A DNA stretch of 39,571 nucleotides from Geobacillus proteiniphilus. Its GTDB lineage: Bacteria; Bacillota; Bacilli; Bacillales; Anoxybacillaceae. Location of the stretch: positions 1 through 39,571 of the forward strand of contig NZ_MQMG01000035.1 in the NCBI RefSeq assembly GCF_001908025.1, in the 5' to 3' direction. Made by a program: the position numbers and the translations under genes. Each line of letters opens with the position of its first letter. The first letter of the stretch is position 1. This document shows, in pieces, positions 16,479-26,631 of this stretch. The notes under the pieces were generated by a model. That model worked only from the letters and a program-made list of their open reading frames with translations. It was not told where the DNA came from and did not search any database.

Positions 16479-16495
16479 TAATAAAATTTTTATTA
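16479..16495. promoter_or_regulatory. Perfect palindrome upstream of the protease gene
   Basis: TAATAAAA-T-TTTTATTA is an exact inverted repeat centred 48 bases before the protease ATG, in the promoter region. It could be an operator for a homodimeric regulator such as the NprR-like protein, or part of an AT-rich promoter. TTGTAA (16476-16481) overlaps it. Confidence 0.4.
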
Positions 16496-16510
16496 GAATA
16501 AATAATTTGA

Positions 16511-18175
<1,665 letters not shown>

Positions 18176-18588
18176 GGCAGCCGCGCTGCATGGCTTCGCT
18201 TTGCCCGCAACCACGTTCAACGCTGTTGGAGGATATGTAAGGAAGTGTACAGATTCACCTGCATCCGTGACAGTGGTTCATGAAAAATACCGAACCCCCT
18301 GTTATATCAAGGCTTTAACCAAGTGTCGGACATTCGCTTATTGAGTAAAAAACAAAACATGTGATATTTGTGGATTTGTCAAGCGTTCTCGGCGATTTCA
18401 CGTCAGTTTCATCACAGGTTTAGAGATTCAGCTAATTTTCACCGCTTGACTAGTCGAGCGCCGCGGAAGCATATGAAAAGGCGGTCTTGAAATGGGACGC
18501 GTCCCCTGTTGTGGGGCGCGTTTTTGTTCTACTTGAGGAGGACTTTCCCCCAACGTGTGGAAAAGAATAAGAAAATGGGGGAATGGCG
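18176..18588. other. Intergenic region after the protease gene
   Basis: About 410 bases. The first 65 contain a degenerate copy of the protease gene end (GTTCAACGC-GTTGG motif at about 18151-18169 and again at 18214-18232). The rest holds no convincing gene. A terminator-like hairpin at 18497-18525 precedes cse60; no clear terminator directly follows the protease stop. Confidence 0.6.
18497..18525 (+). terminator. Terminator-like hairpin upstream of cse60
   Basis: ACGCGTCCCC (18497-18506) pairs with TGGGGCGCGT (18512-18521, one mismatch), followed by TTTTTG. Confidence 0.75.
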
Positions 18589-18768
18589 ATGTACAAAGTG
18601 AAAGTGTTCGATAAAGAACATGAAAAAGATTTGGAGGCAGCGGTCAATGACTTTTTAGCCCGCTTGAAAGACGGACAGTTGATCGATGTCAAGTACAGCG
18701 TGGCGGCGATGGAATCGGAAGGCGAGCAAATTTACTGCTTTTCCGCCATGATCATTTACCGAACCTGA
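18589..18768 (+). CDS. cse60: Sporulation protein Cse60
   Basis: The 59-residue product (MYKVKVFDKEHEKDLEAAVNDFLARL ... YCFSAMIIYRT) matches Cse60, a small protein expressed under SigmaE in the B. subtilis mother cell; its function is unknown. Landmarks are KVFDKEHEKDLE at the N-terminus and the hydrophobic end CFSAMIIYR. ATG 18589 is chosen since GGGG lies about 8 bases upstream; ATG 18583, two codons earlier, is too close to that site. A clear SigmaE promoter was not found. The gene end abuts an IS605-type right end on the opposite strand. Confidence 0.85.
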   Translation: MYKVKVFDKEHEKDLEAAVNDFLARLKDGQLIDVKYSVAAMESEGEQIYCFSAMIIYRT

Positions 18769-19010
18769 ATCTCCCAACGGCTGAAGTTGTGGGATTCTTA
18801 CGTACTAAAGGGTTTCTCGTACACCTGCGTGCAGAACTCACCCTTGTTCCGCAAGACTTTCATGGGCAAACACCGCTGTGGTGCTTAACGCCCTGTGCGC
18901 CCGATTCAAGACGCTTGGTTTACAGTTATTATACCACTTTTGGCTACCGCCAAAGCAATCGGTTCATCCCATGTCTAAAGACGGGCTACGCCCTGCATGG
19001 GCTTTCTCCG
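18769..19010 (-). mobile_element. tnpB-less IS605-type element with omega-RNA-like right end
   Basis: Read on the minus strand, a left-end-like hairpin (CCCATG ... CATGGGATGAAC, 18968-19001) is followed by an extended -10 promoter TGGTATAAT (TATAAT = 18928-18933). Then come about 150 bases with the blocks I recognise from right ends of Bacillaceae TnpB elements: GCCCATGAAAGTCTTGCGGAA, split as CCATGAAAGTC and TTGCGGAAC (about 18848-18868), GTGTACGAGAAACCC (about 18807-18821), AAGAATCCCACAACTTC and the end hairpin (18773-18793). No tnpB coding sequence lies between the ends. It is a deletion derivative or non-autonomous relative that could still transcribe an omega RNA. Family assignment rests on recall of motif order, not on a search; end points are good to about 10 bases. 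Confidence 0.6.
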
Positions 19011-19025
19011 ATTGCAGCTTTGCAA

Positions 19026-19058
19026 CCGGCAGCCCGCCTTGAAGACGGGCGTTGCCGG
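19026..19058. repeat. Hairpin between the IS605-type remnant and ytfP
   Basis: CCGGCA-GCCCG (from 19026) pairs with CGGGC-GTTGCCGG (to 19058). Inside it CCCGCCTTGAAGACGGG resembles the small hairpins at IS605-type ends. It has no T-run, so it is not an obvious terminator. Confidence 0.5.
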
Positions 19059-19107
19059 AATGTCCATGGATGGCCCGGAGCGCTCCAGAATGCCATGGGG
19101 ACTGCTG

Positions 19108-20418
19108 TCAATCCGTCGTTGCCTGCGCCTTAGGGCCGCCTGTTTTGCTTTTTTCTTCCAGCGCATAACGGGCGGCGTTGACGCCGGCGAGCCGCCCGGT
19201 GACAAGGGCGGCGGTGATGTTGTAGCCGCCCGTGTAGCCGTGAATGTCCAAAATTTCGCCGCAAAAGTAAAGGCCGGCCATGCATTTGGAGGCCATCGTT
19301 TTCGGTTCGATCTCTTTGACCGACACGCCGCCGCCAGTGACGAACGCTTTCTCAAGCGGCAGCGTGCCGTGGACGTGAAACGTAAACTGTTTGCATTGCT
19401 GGACAAACGCCCGCAGCGCCTCGTGGCTTACCGTGCCGGCGGAGGCGTGCGGGTCGATGCCGGCCCGCTCGAGCAAAAAGACAGCGTACCGCTCGGGCAG
19501 CCCCGTTTTGGCGATCGTTTTCATCGCCTTTTTCGGCTCCTCTTTGCACAGCTTGGCGAAATGTTGAAACAGCTCTTCCTGCGTCACGTCTGGAAGCGCG
19601 TCGATGCTCATGGCGACCGCGCTGTCCGCCGCTTTTTTCAACGCCTTGACGACAAACTGGCTGCAGCGGAGGGCGGCCGGGCCGGAAATGCCGAAATGGG
19701 TGAACAGCATATCCATCCGGTGGGTGATGATCGGCTTGCCGTTCGGCTTTAAGACGCTTAACGCGACGTCGCGTAGCGACAAGCCTTGCAGCGTCCGCTC
19801 TTTGATGAACGGCTCATGCGAGACGATCGGCACTTCGGTCGGAAACAACTCGGTCACCGTGTGACCCGCTTTTTCCGCCCACGGATAGCCGTCGCCGGTC
19901 GAGCCGGTTTGCGGTACTGATTTGCCGCCGACGGCGACGACAACCGCACGGGCGGCGATCGCTTCCCCGCTTTTCAGCGTGACACCGACTGTTTTTCCTT
20001 GTTCATACAACACGTCCGCCACTGGCGATGCAAGCCGAACATCGACGCCGAGGCGGCCGAGTTCGCGAACAAGCGCCTGAACGACCGACTGGGCGCTGTC
20101 GCTTTTCGGAAACATGCGGCCGTGGTCTTCCTCCTTGAGCGGCACGCCGAGCCGCTCAAAAAAGCGGATGATGTCTTCGTTGTTAAACACGGAAAAGGCG
20201 CTGTATAAAAAGCGGCCGTTGCCGGGAATATGGCGGACGATTTCATCCACCGGCAGCCGATTCGTCACGTTGCAGCGCCCGCCGCCGGAGATGGCGAGCT
20301 TGCGCCCGAGTTTCGACCCTTTTTCCAACAGCAGCACCTTCGCCCTTTGCTCGCCGGCGCCGATCGCCGCCATGAGCCCGGACGGACCGCCGCCGATGAC
20401 GATGACGTCGTATCCCAT
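19108..20418 (-). CDS. ytfP: FAD-dependent oxidoreductase, HI0933/YtfP family
   Basis: The 436-residue flavoprotein starts [24 protein letters not shown], a Rossmann dinucleotide-binding motif G-G-G-P-S-G, followed by [25 protein letters not shown], the HI0933 family signature. [27 protein letters not shown] and, near the C-terminus, [37 protein letters not shown] (second FAD contact) complete the domain. The reaction is not known for the family. The second of two close ATGs (20418) is chosen because AAAGGGTGG lies 7 bases upstream; 20424 would add two residues. It is divergent from murJ, as ytfP and ytgP are neighbours in B. subtilis. Confidence 0.9.
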   Translation of the reverse strand: MGYDVIVIGGGPSGLMAAIGAGEQRAKVLLLEKGSKLGRKLAISGGGRCNVTNRLPVDEIVRHIPGNGRFLYSAFSVFNNEDIIRFFERLGVPLKEEDHGRMFPKSDSAQSVVQALVRELGRLGVDVRLASPVADVLYEQGKTVGVTLKSGEAIAARAVVVAVGGKSVPQTGSTGDGYPWAEKAGHTVTELFPTEVPIVSHEPFIKERTLQGLSLRDVALSVLKPNGKPIITHRMDMLFTHFGISGPAALRCSQFVVKALKKAADSAVAMSIDALPDVTQEELFQHFAKLCKEEPKKAMKTIAKTGLPERYAVFLLERAGIDPHASAGTVSHEALRAFVQQCKQFTFHVHGTLPLEKAFVTGGGVSVKEIEPKTMASKCMAGLYFCGEILDIHGYTGGYNITAALVTGRLAGVNAARYALEEKSKTGGPKAQATTD

Positions 20419-20466
20419 GTTCATTCCACCCTTTCTTTTCGTGCGCGGACGATATTTTTCGTTCCA

Positions 20467-20494
20467 TTGACAACTATGTTAAAATAGATATGTT
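20467..20494 (+). promoter_or_regulatory. murJ promoter
   Basis: TTGACA (20467-20472), a 16-base spacer and TATGTT (20489-20494), about 36 bases before the start codon. Confidence 0.6.
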
Positions 20495-20530
20495 GTCATT
20501 TTCAACGTCCATGGCTAGGGAAGGGGTCAT

Positions 20531-22156
20531 ATGTCAACGTCTAAACTGCTGCGCGGCACGTTTATTTTGACTGCTGGCGTGATGATTTCTCGCCTTCTTG
20601 GTTTGTTTTACGTCATCCCGTTTTACCATCTTGTCGGCGAGCGCGGCGGAGCGCTGTATGGATACGGCTATGTGCCATACCAAATTTTTTTGAGCTTGGC
20701 GACCGGGGGGTTGCCGGTGGCGGTGTCAAAGTTTGTATCGAAATACAACGCGCTTGAGGAGTACCGCGTCGGTTATCGGCTCTTTCGCTCCGGCCTTGTC
20801 TTGATGATGGCAAGCGGCATCGCCTCATGGCTCATTTTGTACGCCCTGGCGCCCATCTTGGCGCCGCATGTCATCGATGCGAAAACGAACGTCAATTCGG
20901 TCGACGACGTCGTCACTGTCATTCGAGCGGTCAGCTTTGCGCTCATCATCGTGCCGGTGATGAGCTTGATCCGCGGGTTTTTTCAAGGACATGAATCGAT
21001 GGGGCCGACGGCGTTGTCGCAAGTCGTCGAGCAAATCGTTCGCATCGCCTTTTTGCTTGGCGCCTGCTACGTCATTTTGCGCCTCATGAACGGTTCCGTT
21101 GTCACCGCCGTGAGCGCGGCGACGTTTGCCGCGTTTGTCGGCGCGGCGGCGGGGCTTTTGGTGTTGCTTGTCTATTGGTGGAAGCGGCGTCCGTATTTGC
21201 AGTCGCTGCTTGCGCGCGACCGCGGCGAAGCGGACGTGTCGCTTTTGGCGATGTATAAAGAGCTGCTTCTTTCTTCGATTCCGTTTGTTTTTGTCGGCTT
21301 GTCGATGTCGCTGTACCAGCTGGTCGATCAGTTTACGTTCAATCACGCGATGGCGGCGGCGGGCCGCGGGCACATCTCAGAGCATGCGTATTCCGTGTTC
21401 AACATGTGGGCGCAAAAGCTCGTCATCATTCCAGTGACGCTCGCGACCTCGTTCAGTTTGGCGCTCATTCCAACGATTACGAAAGCGTATGTCGCGCAAG
21501 ACCGGAAAGCGCTGCGGCAATATTTGAACCAGACGTTTCAAGTGCTCATGTTTTTAACGCTTCCGGCGGTGATTGGCATGGCGGTGCTTGCAGGGCCGGT
21601 GTACAGCTCGTTTTACAGCTATGATCCGCTTGGTGAACAAGTGTTGCGCTGGTATGCGCCGGCGGCGATTTTGTACGCTTTGTTTTCTGTGACGGCGGCG
21701 ATCATGCAAGGCATCAACGAGCAGCGGTTTACGGTCGTCAGTTTGACAGCCGGCTTGCTTGTGAAGCTTTTGCTCAACACGCCGCTCATTATGGAATGGT
21801 CGGCCGTCGGGGCCATTGTTGCCACGATGGCGGGCTATTTCGTCTCTGTGGCGTTCAACTTATGGGTCATTCAGCGCCGCACGCGCTACCGCTATCGGTT
21901 TGTCGCCCGACGGACGGCGTTTATGGCCATCTTGACGGCGGTGATGTCAGCGGGGATCATGGTTGTCGAGGCACTGACGGCCCGATGGATTGATTACCGC
22001 GCCGGCACAGCCGAATCCGTATGCATCGCCGCCATCGGCGCGGCGGTCGGGGCAGCCGTCTACTTGTTTCTCAGCATCCGCTCCGGGTTGTTTTCCGTGC
22101 TGTTTGGCGAACGGTTTGCGTTTTGGCGCCGGAAAGAGAAAAAGGCTGTGTCCTGA
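20531..22156 (+). CDS. murJ: Lipid II flippase MurJ (YtgP), MOP superfamily
   Basis: A 541-residue membrane protein with about 14 hydrophobic segments, the MurJ/SpoVB/MviN layout. The first helix region LLRGTFILTAGVMISRLLGLFYVIPFYHLVGE has the conserved R-x-x-G near its end. B. subtilis YtgP (about 544 residues) lies next to ytfP and is a lipid II flippase partly redundant with Amj. It would move lipid-linked peptidoglycan precursor across the membrane. ATG 20531 follows AAGGGG. SpoVB-like paralogues are a possible alternative, but gene order favours YtgP. Confidence 0.9.
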   Translation: MSTSKLLRGTFILTAGVMISRLLGLFYVIPFYHLVGERGGALYGYGYVPYQIFLSLATGGLPVAVSKFVSKYNALEEYRVGYRLFRSGLVLMMASGIASWLILYALAPILAPHVIDAKTNVNSVDDVVTVIRAVSFALIIVPVMSLIRGFFQGHESMGPTALSQVVEQIVRIAFLLGACYVILRLMNGSVVTAVSAATFAAFVGAAAGLLVLLVYWWKRRPYLQSLLARDRGEADVSLLAMYKELLLSSIPFVFVGLSMSLYQLVDQFTFNHAMAAAGRGHISEHAYSVFNMWAQKLVIIPVTLATSFSLALIPTITKAYVAQDRKALRQYLNQTFQVLMFLTLPAVIGMAVLAGPVYSSFYSYDPLGEQVLRWYAPAAILYALFSVTAAIMQGINEQRFTVVSLTAGLLVKLLLNTPLIMEWSAVGAIVATMAGYFVSVAFNLWVIQRRTRYRYRFVARRTAFMAILTAVMSAGIMVVEALTARWIDYRAGTAESVCIAAIGAAVGAAVYLFLSIRSGLFSVLFGERFAFWRRKEKKAVS

Positions 22157-22193
22157 ACGCCATTCCGGCCGATCGGCGTCCAGTTGAGCGGAA

Positions 22194-22214
22194 GCCCCGC
22201 CCTTTAGGCGGGGC
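22194..22214 (+). repeat. GC hairpin resembling an IS605-type end
   Basis: GCCCCGCC (22194-22201), loop CTTTA, GGCGGGGC (22207-22214), preceded by GAA and followed by CATCCC. The pattern GAAGCCCC-CTTTAG-GGGGC resembles left-end hairpins of IS605-type elements, but no other element part is seen. Confidence 0.4.
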
Positions 22215-22256
22215 CATCCCTTGCGGTTCGGCCGTTATCGACTTGTTGCCAAAAGA

Positions 22257-22290
22257 AAAGAAGGCGGTCTTTCCACCGCCTTCTTTCTCC
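22257..22290. terminator. Bidirectional terminator between murJ and the coiled-coil gene
   Basis: AAAGAAGGCGGT (22257-22268) pairs with ACCGCCTTCTTT (22275-22286), with A-rich and T-rich flanks. Confidence 0.88.
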
Positions 22291-22297
22291 ATTCTGT

Positions 22298-22510
22298 TTA
22301 CGAGAGGCCGAGCCGGCGTTCGATGCGATCGAGGCGGCTGTCCACCCGGTCGAGCCGGCGGTCGAGCCGTTCGACAGCCCGCTCAAGCCGTTCGATGCGC
22401 CGCGCCCAGTTGGTGAATGGCCCGCCTGGGTATCCGGGCCAAAACTGGCCGGCTGGCGGCTGTTGACGGTAATCATCCAACGTTGGAACATAATAGTAAT
22501 ATTCATTCAT
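22298..22510 (-). CDS. Small Tyr-rich, coiled-coil protein of unknown function
   Basis: A 70-residue product starting MNEYYYYVPTLDDYRQQPP, then a Gly/Pro-rich turn (GQFWPGYPGGPFTNWARR) and a C-terminal helix of heptads (IERLERAVERLDRRLDRVDSRLDRIERRL) with Leu, Val or Ile at a/d positions and Arg/Asp/Glu elsewhere: a clear coiled coil of about 30 residues. GGGGGATTTG precedes ATG 22510. The aromatic head and helical tail suggest a small surface or spore-associated oligomer, which is inference only. I do not recognise a named family. It is monocistronic, divergent from ytzG. Confidence 0.75.
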   Translation of the reverse strand: MNEYYYYVPTLDDYRQQPPAGQFWPGYPGGPFTNWARRIERLERAVERLDRRLDRVDSRLDRIERRLGLS

Positions 22511-22615
22511 CGACAAATCCCCCTTCTTGATGTTTCCTTCACAGTGTATGGGGGGAAGGCGGAAGCGGACTAGATGAACGCCCAATGGAAGGCAATATTT
22601 TTAGGAGGGAGTTTG

Positions 22616-23362
22616 GTGGAACTGCGCATTGACAAGCTGCTCGCCCATATGGGATATGGGACGAGGAAGGAAGTGAAAAAGCTGCTCAAGTCCGGGGCGG
22701 TGAAAGTGGACGGCGCGCCGGTCCGTGATGCGAAAACGAAAGTGCGGCCGGATGAGCAAATCGTGACCGTGTGGGGAGAAACGGTCGAGTACAAGCCATT
22801 CATTTACTTGATGATGAATAAGCCTTCGGGTGTGGTTTCGGCGACGGAAGATGCGGTGGAAGAGACGGTCGTTGACCTGCTTGAGGAGGAAGACCGAGCG
22901 TTCGCTCCTTTTCCGGTCGGACGGCTGGACAAAGATACGGAAGGGCTGCTGCTCTTGACGAATGATGGGCAGCTCGCCCACCAGCTGTTGTCGCCGAAAA
23001 AACATGTGCCGAAAACGTACTTTGCCGTCATTGACGGGGAAGTGACCGATGTGGATGTCGCGGCGTTTCAGCGCGGCGTCGTCCTTGATGACGGCTATGA
23101 AACAAAGCCGGCCAAGCTCGTTGTGTTGAAATCCGGCCTTCGTTCCGATGTCGAGGTGACGATTACCGAAGGGAAGTTCCATCAAGTGAAACGGATGTTT
23201 CAAGCGGTCGGCAAGCGGGTCGTCTATTTAAAACGAATTCAAATGGGACCGTTGCCGCTTGACCCGGATTTGGCCGTCGGCGAGTATCGGGAATTGACGG
23301 ACGAAGAGGTGGACATGTTAAAACAATACCGGCCGGAGATGGACGAAAAAAAAGGAACCTGA
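22616..23362 (+). CDS. ytzG: 16S rRNA-type pseudouridine synthase, RsuA/RluB family (YtzG)
   Basis: 248 residues. Residues 1-48 form an S4 RNA-binding domain (LRIDKLLAHMGYGTRKEVKKLLKSGAVKVDG). The catalytic domain has the RsuA-family motif GRLDKDTEGLLLLTNDG with catalytic Asp105, and GKFHQVKRMF near the C-terminus. It isomerises a uridine in rRNA; the exact site is not clear from sequence. GTG 22616 follows AGGAGG at 7 bases. B. subtilis ytzG lies next to ytgP in the same order. It ends at a terminator. Confidence 0.92.
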   Translation: MELRIDKLLAHMGYGTRKEVKKLLKSGAVKVDGAPVRDAKTKVRPDEQIVTVWGETVEYKPFIYLMMNKPSGVVSATEDAVEETVVDLLEEEDRAFAPFPVGRLDKDTEGLLLLTNDGQLAHQLLSPKKHVPKTYFAVIDGEVTDVDVAAFQRGVVLDDGYETKPAKLVVLKSGLRSDVEVTITEGKFHQVKRMFQAVGKRVVYLKRIQMGPLPLDPDLAVGEYRELTDEEVDMLKQYRPEMDEKKGT

Positions 23363-23378
23363 CGCGGTTCCTTTTTTA
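23348..23378 (+). terminator. Terminator of ytzG
   Basis: AAAAAAGGAACC (23348-23359), loop TGACGC, GGTTCCTTTTTT (from 23366). The left arm overlaps the last codons. Confidence 0.92.
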
Positions 23379-23457
23379 TGGAAAAATAGTGGATATTCAT
23401 CTGTGGGAAAATGGTTTGCGTTCATCTCTCATCTTGCCTACCCTATTGGCACCGGGT

Positions 23458-23679
23458 TTACGAAGAGATGCGCACTTTTTTGTTTGTGGTCGTCCATTTG
23501 CCCTTGCTCGGGCTGCGAACGAGATCGTTGTACATAAGCACGTTTAAGTCGCGCTGGATCGTTCGTGGGGTGGTGCCGAACTCATCAACCAATTCTTGGG
23601 TCGTAACCGTTCCTTTTTCGCTAATGTACATATACACGGATTTGATGCGGGTAAGCATCCGATGTGTTGAAGGTTTCAA
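23458..23679 (-). CDS. ytzE: DeoR-type helix-turn-helix protein YtzE
   Basis: 73 residues from TTG 23679 (MKPSTHRMLTRIKSVYMYISEKG ...). The winged helix-turn-helix VTTQELVDEFGTTPRTIQRDLNVLMYNDLV (about 24-53) is typical of the DeoR N-terminal domain, but no effector domain follows, as in B. subtilis YtzE. It probably binds DNA; the target is unknown. The TTG is chosen because GGGAGTGG lies just upstream and homologues start KPSTHRM; an in-frame ATG 7 codons later is the alternative. It is convergent with ytzG and divergent from pepV. Confidence 0.85.
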   Translation of the reverse strand: MKPSTHRMLTRIKSVYMYISEKGTVTTQELVDEFGTTPRTIQRDLNVLMYNDLVRSPSKGKWTTTNKKVRISS

Positions 23680-23929
23680 AAGACCACTCCCTATCTTAGC
23701 ATCATTCGCATGGCACAACCGACCGCTAGCAGATGAGAGATGTCTTTGTCTGTTTACTACCATTGTACACGAAATGAGAGGGAAAATGCTACCCGGTTGC
23801 CTCTATTCACGAAAAATTTCAACATTTTGTCATGAAACGGAAATCGATTTGCAACGAATGAAACATTTTGACTTCCTGTTTTTGATATGATACGTTGGCA
23901 ACAAAGAGTGTTGAATAAGGAAAGGAAGA

Positions 23930-25345
23930 ATGGCGTTGAACATCGACTGGATGAAAGAAGCAAAGAAGCGGAAAGACGATTTGATCCGCGATGTACAAGC
24001 GCTTGTCCGCATTCCGAGCGTCCGCGATGATGAACAGGCGCGGGCGGGGGCGCCGTTTGGGCCAAAGGTGGCGGAAGCGCTTGAGTATATGCTTCACCGC
24101 GGCCGGGAGGAAGGATTTCGCGTCAAAAATGTGGACGGTTTTGCCGGGCATGTCGAAATGGGGCAAGGGGAAAAACTTGTCGGCGTGCTCGGCCATATCG
24201 ACGTCGTGCCGCCCGGGGACGGCTGGACGATGGATCCGTTTGCCGCTGATGTGCTTAGCGGCCGCATTTATGGGCGCGGCGCGATCGATGACAAAGGGCC
24301 GACGATGGCCGCGTTTTACGCGATGAAAATCATCCGTGAACTCGGGCTGCCCCTTGGCAAGCGGGTGCGGCTCATCATCGGGGGCGATGAGGAAAGCGAC
24401 TGGCGGTGTGTGGAGCACTATTTTTGCCATGAAGAAATGCCGGATGTCGGATTTGCGCCGGATGCTGATTTCCCGATCATTCATGCTGAAAAAGGGATCA
24501 TTGACGCCGATTTGTCGTACCGCCCGCCTGAATCGGAGGAGGCGGAAGGGCTCGTGCTTGCCTCATTCCAAGCCGGGCGCCGCTACAATATGGTGCCCGA
24601 TGCGGCCGAAGCGGTGGTGGAAGGAGCGGGACGGACGGAGGAGCTGCTTGGCCTCTATGAACAGTTTTGCCGGGAGCGCGGCGTAAAGGGGAGCATCAGG
24701 CAAAGCGAAGGGGCCGTCGCCTTTCAATTGGAAGGGGTGTCCGCTCATGGCGCTGAGCCGGAGCGCGGCAAAAACGCCGGCGTCTATTTGGCGCAGTTTT
24801 TGGCGTCGCTTCCGCTCGATGGTCGAAGCCGGCCGTTCATTCAGTTTATTGCCTCCGTCTTTTTCGGCGATGCTCGCGGCCAGCGGCTTGGCCTTGCGTA
24901 TCGCGACGAACAAAGCGGCGAACTGACCGTCAACGTTGGAGTGTTGTCGTATGACCGGCGGCATGGCGGAACGATTGGGCTGAACATCCGCTATCCGGTG
25001 ACCGCCGACGGTGAGGTGATCCGCCAAACGTTAAGCAATGCCGCTGCCGAACGCGGCTTGACGCTCAGCCGTTTCAGCGATACGAAGCCTCATTATATCG
25101 ACCCCAACCACGAGCTTGTCCGCACGCTTCAGCGCGTCTACGAAGAGCAGACAGGCGAGCCGGCCCGGCTTTTGGCCATCGGCGGCGGCACATATGCCCG
25201 CGCCTTGACCGCCGGGGTGGCGTTTGGCGCGTTGTTTCCGGGCCGTCCGGATGTCGCCCATCAAAAAGATGAGTATATCGAGATCGACGATTTGGTGAAA
25301 GCGACGGCCATTTACGCGCAGGCGATTTACGAGCTGGCGAAATAG
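23930..25345 (+). CDS. pepV: Dipeptidase PepV (YtjP), M20 metallopeptidase
   Basis: 471 residues. GHIDVVPPGDGW (H89, D91) and YGRGAIDDKGP (zinc-bridging Asp about 120) plus GGDEESDW are the zinc-site motifs of M20A peptidases. HGAEPERGKNAG lies in the lid domain and GGGTYARAL near the C-terminus carries family residues. PepV removes amino acids from dipeptides in the cytosol, a late step in peptide use that complements the secreted protease. ATG 23930 follows AAGGAAAGGAAG. B. subtilis ytjP is the syntenic gene. Confidence 0.93.
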   Translation: MALNIDWMKEAKKRKDDLIRDVQALVRIPSVRDDEQARAGAPFGPKVAEALEYMLHRGREEGFRVKNVDGFAGHVEMGQGEKLVGVLGHIDVVPPGDGWTMDPFAADVLSGRIYGRGAIDDKGPTMAAFYAMKIIRELGLPLGKRVRLIIGGDEESDWRCVEHYFCHEEMPDVGFAPDADFPIIHAEKGIIDADLSYRPPESEEAEGLVLASFQAGRRYNMVPDAAEAVVEGAGRTEELLGLYEQFCRERGVKGSIRQSEGAVAFQLEGVSAHGAEPERGKNAGVYLAQFLASLPLDGRSRPFIQFIASVFFGDARGQRLGLAYRDEQSGELTVNVGVLSYDRRHGGTIGLNIRYPVTADGEVIRQTLSNAAAERGLTLSRFSDTKPHYIDPNHELVRTLQRVYEEQTGEPARLLAIGGGTYARALTAGVAFGALFPGRPDVAHQKDEYIEIDDLVKATAIYAQAIYELAK

Positions 25346-25437
25346 GCTGCTCGCCGCCCAAAGGAAAAAGGAGAGGCGAAAGAAAGAGAAAGGCGCCGAG
25401 CGGCGGGCGCGCTTTGGGAACGAAAGGGGAAGACGGG

Positions 25438-26631
25438 ATGGAAGCGGCTTTACAACGGGAGACACCGGTGCGAAAAACGGTGTTTCCGCTCTTTTATTTT
25501 TTGATCTTTTTCGCGTTTGGCGCCTTGTTTCCACTCTTATCCGTCTATTTGCAAGAAGAGGCGCATTTGCCGGGAGCGGCGATCGGCTGGATCATGTCGC
25601 TCACTCCGATTGTGACGATGGCTGCTCAGCCGCTTTGGGGCACGGCGGCCGATTATGCGCGCAAACCGGTCGAACTGTTGACGCTGGCGCTCGTGTTGAC
25701 AGCGCTGTTTGGGCTTCTTTATTCGCTGGCCGGAAGCTACCGGGTGTTCGTCGCCCTGACCGTGTTGCTTTCGGCGGTGCAAAGCGCCATCGTTCCGCTC
25801 TCCGACAGCATCGCCCTTCATCATGTGCGCGGTCATGGCGGAAACTACGGGGCGATTCGGCTTTGGGGATCGATCGGGTTTGCCGCCGCGGTGTTTGTGG
25901 TCGGCTGGCTGTCTGAGCATCTGGCCTTTGCGGTCATTTTTTACGTGTTTTCGTTCATGTTGCTTTCGGCCGCGGCATTGGCCGTCCGCCTGCCGCGCTA
26001 TCAGGCGGCGGCGCCGGGGCGGTTGACATGGCTTGACGTTCGCGGGCTTCTTTCCGTTCGCCCGTTTTGCCTGCTGCTTGTGGCGTCCTTTTTGCTGTTT
26101 GGTCCGATTTATGCCAACAATTCCTATTTCGGGCTGTTGATCCACGAGCTTGGCGGCACGCTGACCGGCATCGGTTTCGCCTTTTTGCTGGCTGCCGGAA
26201 GCGAAGCGCCGTTTATGAAAGCGGCGGACCGGCTTATCCGCCGCTTTGGCATGGCGCCCCTCCTTTTCTTTGCGGCGCTCGTGTCGGCCGCCCGCTGGTG
26301 GTCGTATGTCGCCGATCCGCCGCTTTGGTTTGTCTATATCACAGCGATCTTTCAAGGATGTTCGGTCGGGCTGGCGATTCCAACCGCCCTGCAGTATGTG
26401 CGCCGCTTGGCGCCCGAGCGGGTGCAGGCGACGGCCGTCGCTCTTTACTCGGCGACGAGCAGCGGACTTGGCGCGTGGTTTTGCACGTTGGCGGGCGGAT
26501 ATTTGCTTGAGCGTTGGCAGATCGGCGCCGTCTACGTGTTTTTTGGCGCTTGCACCATCGTTGGCGTGTTCGTGCTCATTTGGTTAGGTAAATTGGAAAA
26601 AACGACCAAATCGGCAGGTGAGAAAGGATGA
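25438..26631 (+). CDS. MFS transporter (MFS_1-like)
   Basis: 397 residues with about 12 transmembrane segments. The sequence VFPLFYFLIFFAFGALFPLLSVYLQEE at the N-terminus and GNYGAIRLWGSIGFA in TM4 (the R-x-W-G-S-x-G-F pattern) fit the phenylpropionate permease/MFS_1-like group, a sugar or aromatic acid importer-like clade. The substrate is unknown. The start at 25438 (MEAALQRE) follows AAAGGGGAAG; TTG 25414 in frame is less likely. It follows pepV by 92 bases and overlaps thpR by 4 bases (ATGA), so it heads an operon with thpR and ytlQ. I know of no B. subtilis counterpart at this position. Confidence 0.87.
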   Translation: MEAALQRETPVRKTVFPLFYFLIFFAFGALFPLLSVYLQEEAHLPGAAIGWIMSLTPIVTMAAQPLWGTAADYARKPVELLTLALVLTALFGLLYSLAGSYRVFVALTVLLSAVQSAIVPLSDSIALHHVRGHGGNYGAIRLWGSIGFAAAVFVVGWLSEHLAFAVIFYVFSFMLLSAAALAVRLPRYQAAAPGRLTWLDVRGLLSVRPFCLLLVASFLLFGPIYANNSYFGLLIHELGGTLTGIGFAFLLAAGSEAPFMKAADRLIRRFGMAPLLFFAALVSAARWWSYVADPPLWFVYITAIFQGCSVGLAIPTALQYVRRLAPERVQATAVALYSATSSGLGAWFCTLAGGYLLERWQIGAVYVFFGACTIVGVFVLIWLGKLEKTTKSAGEKG

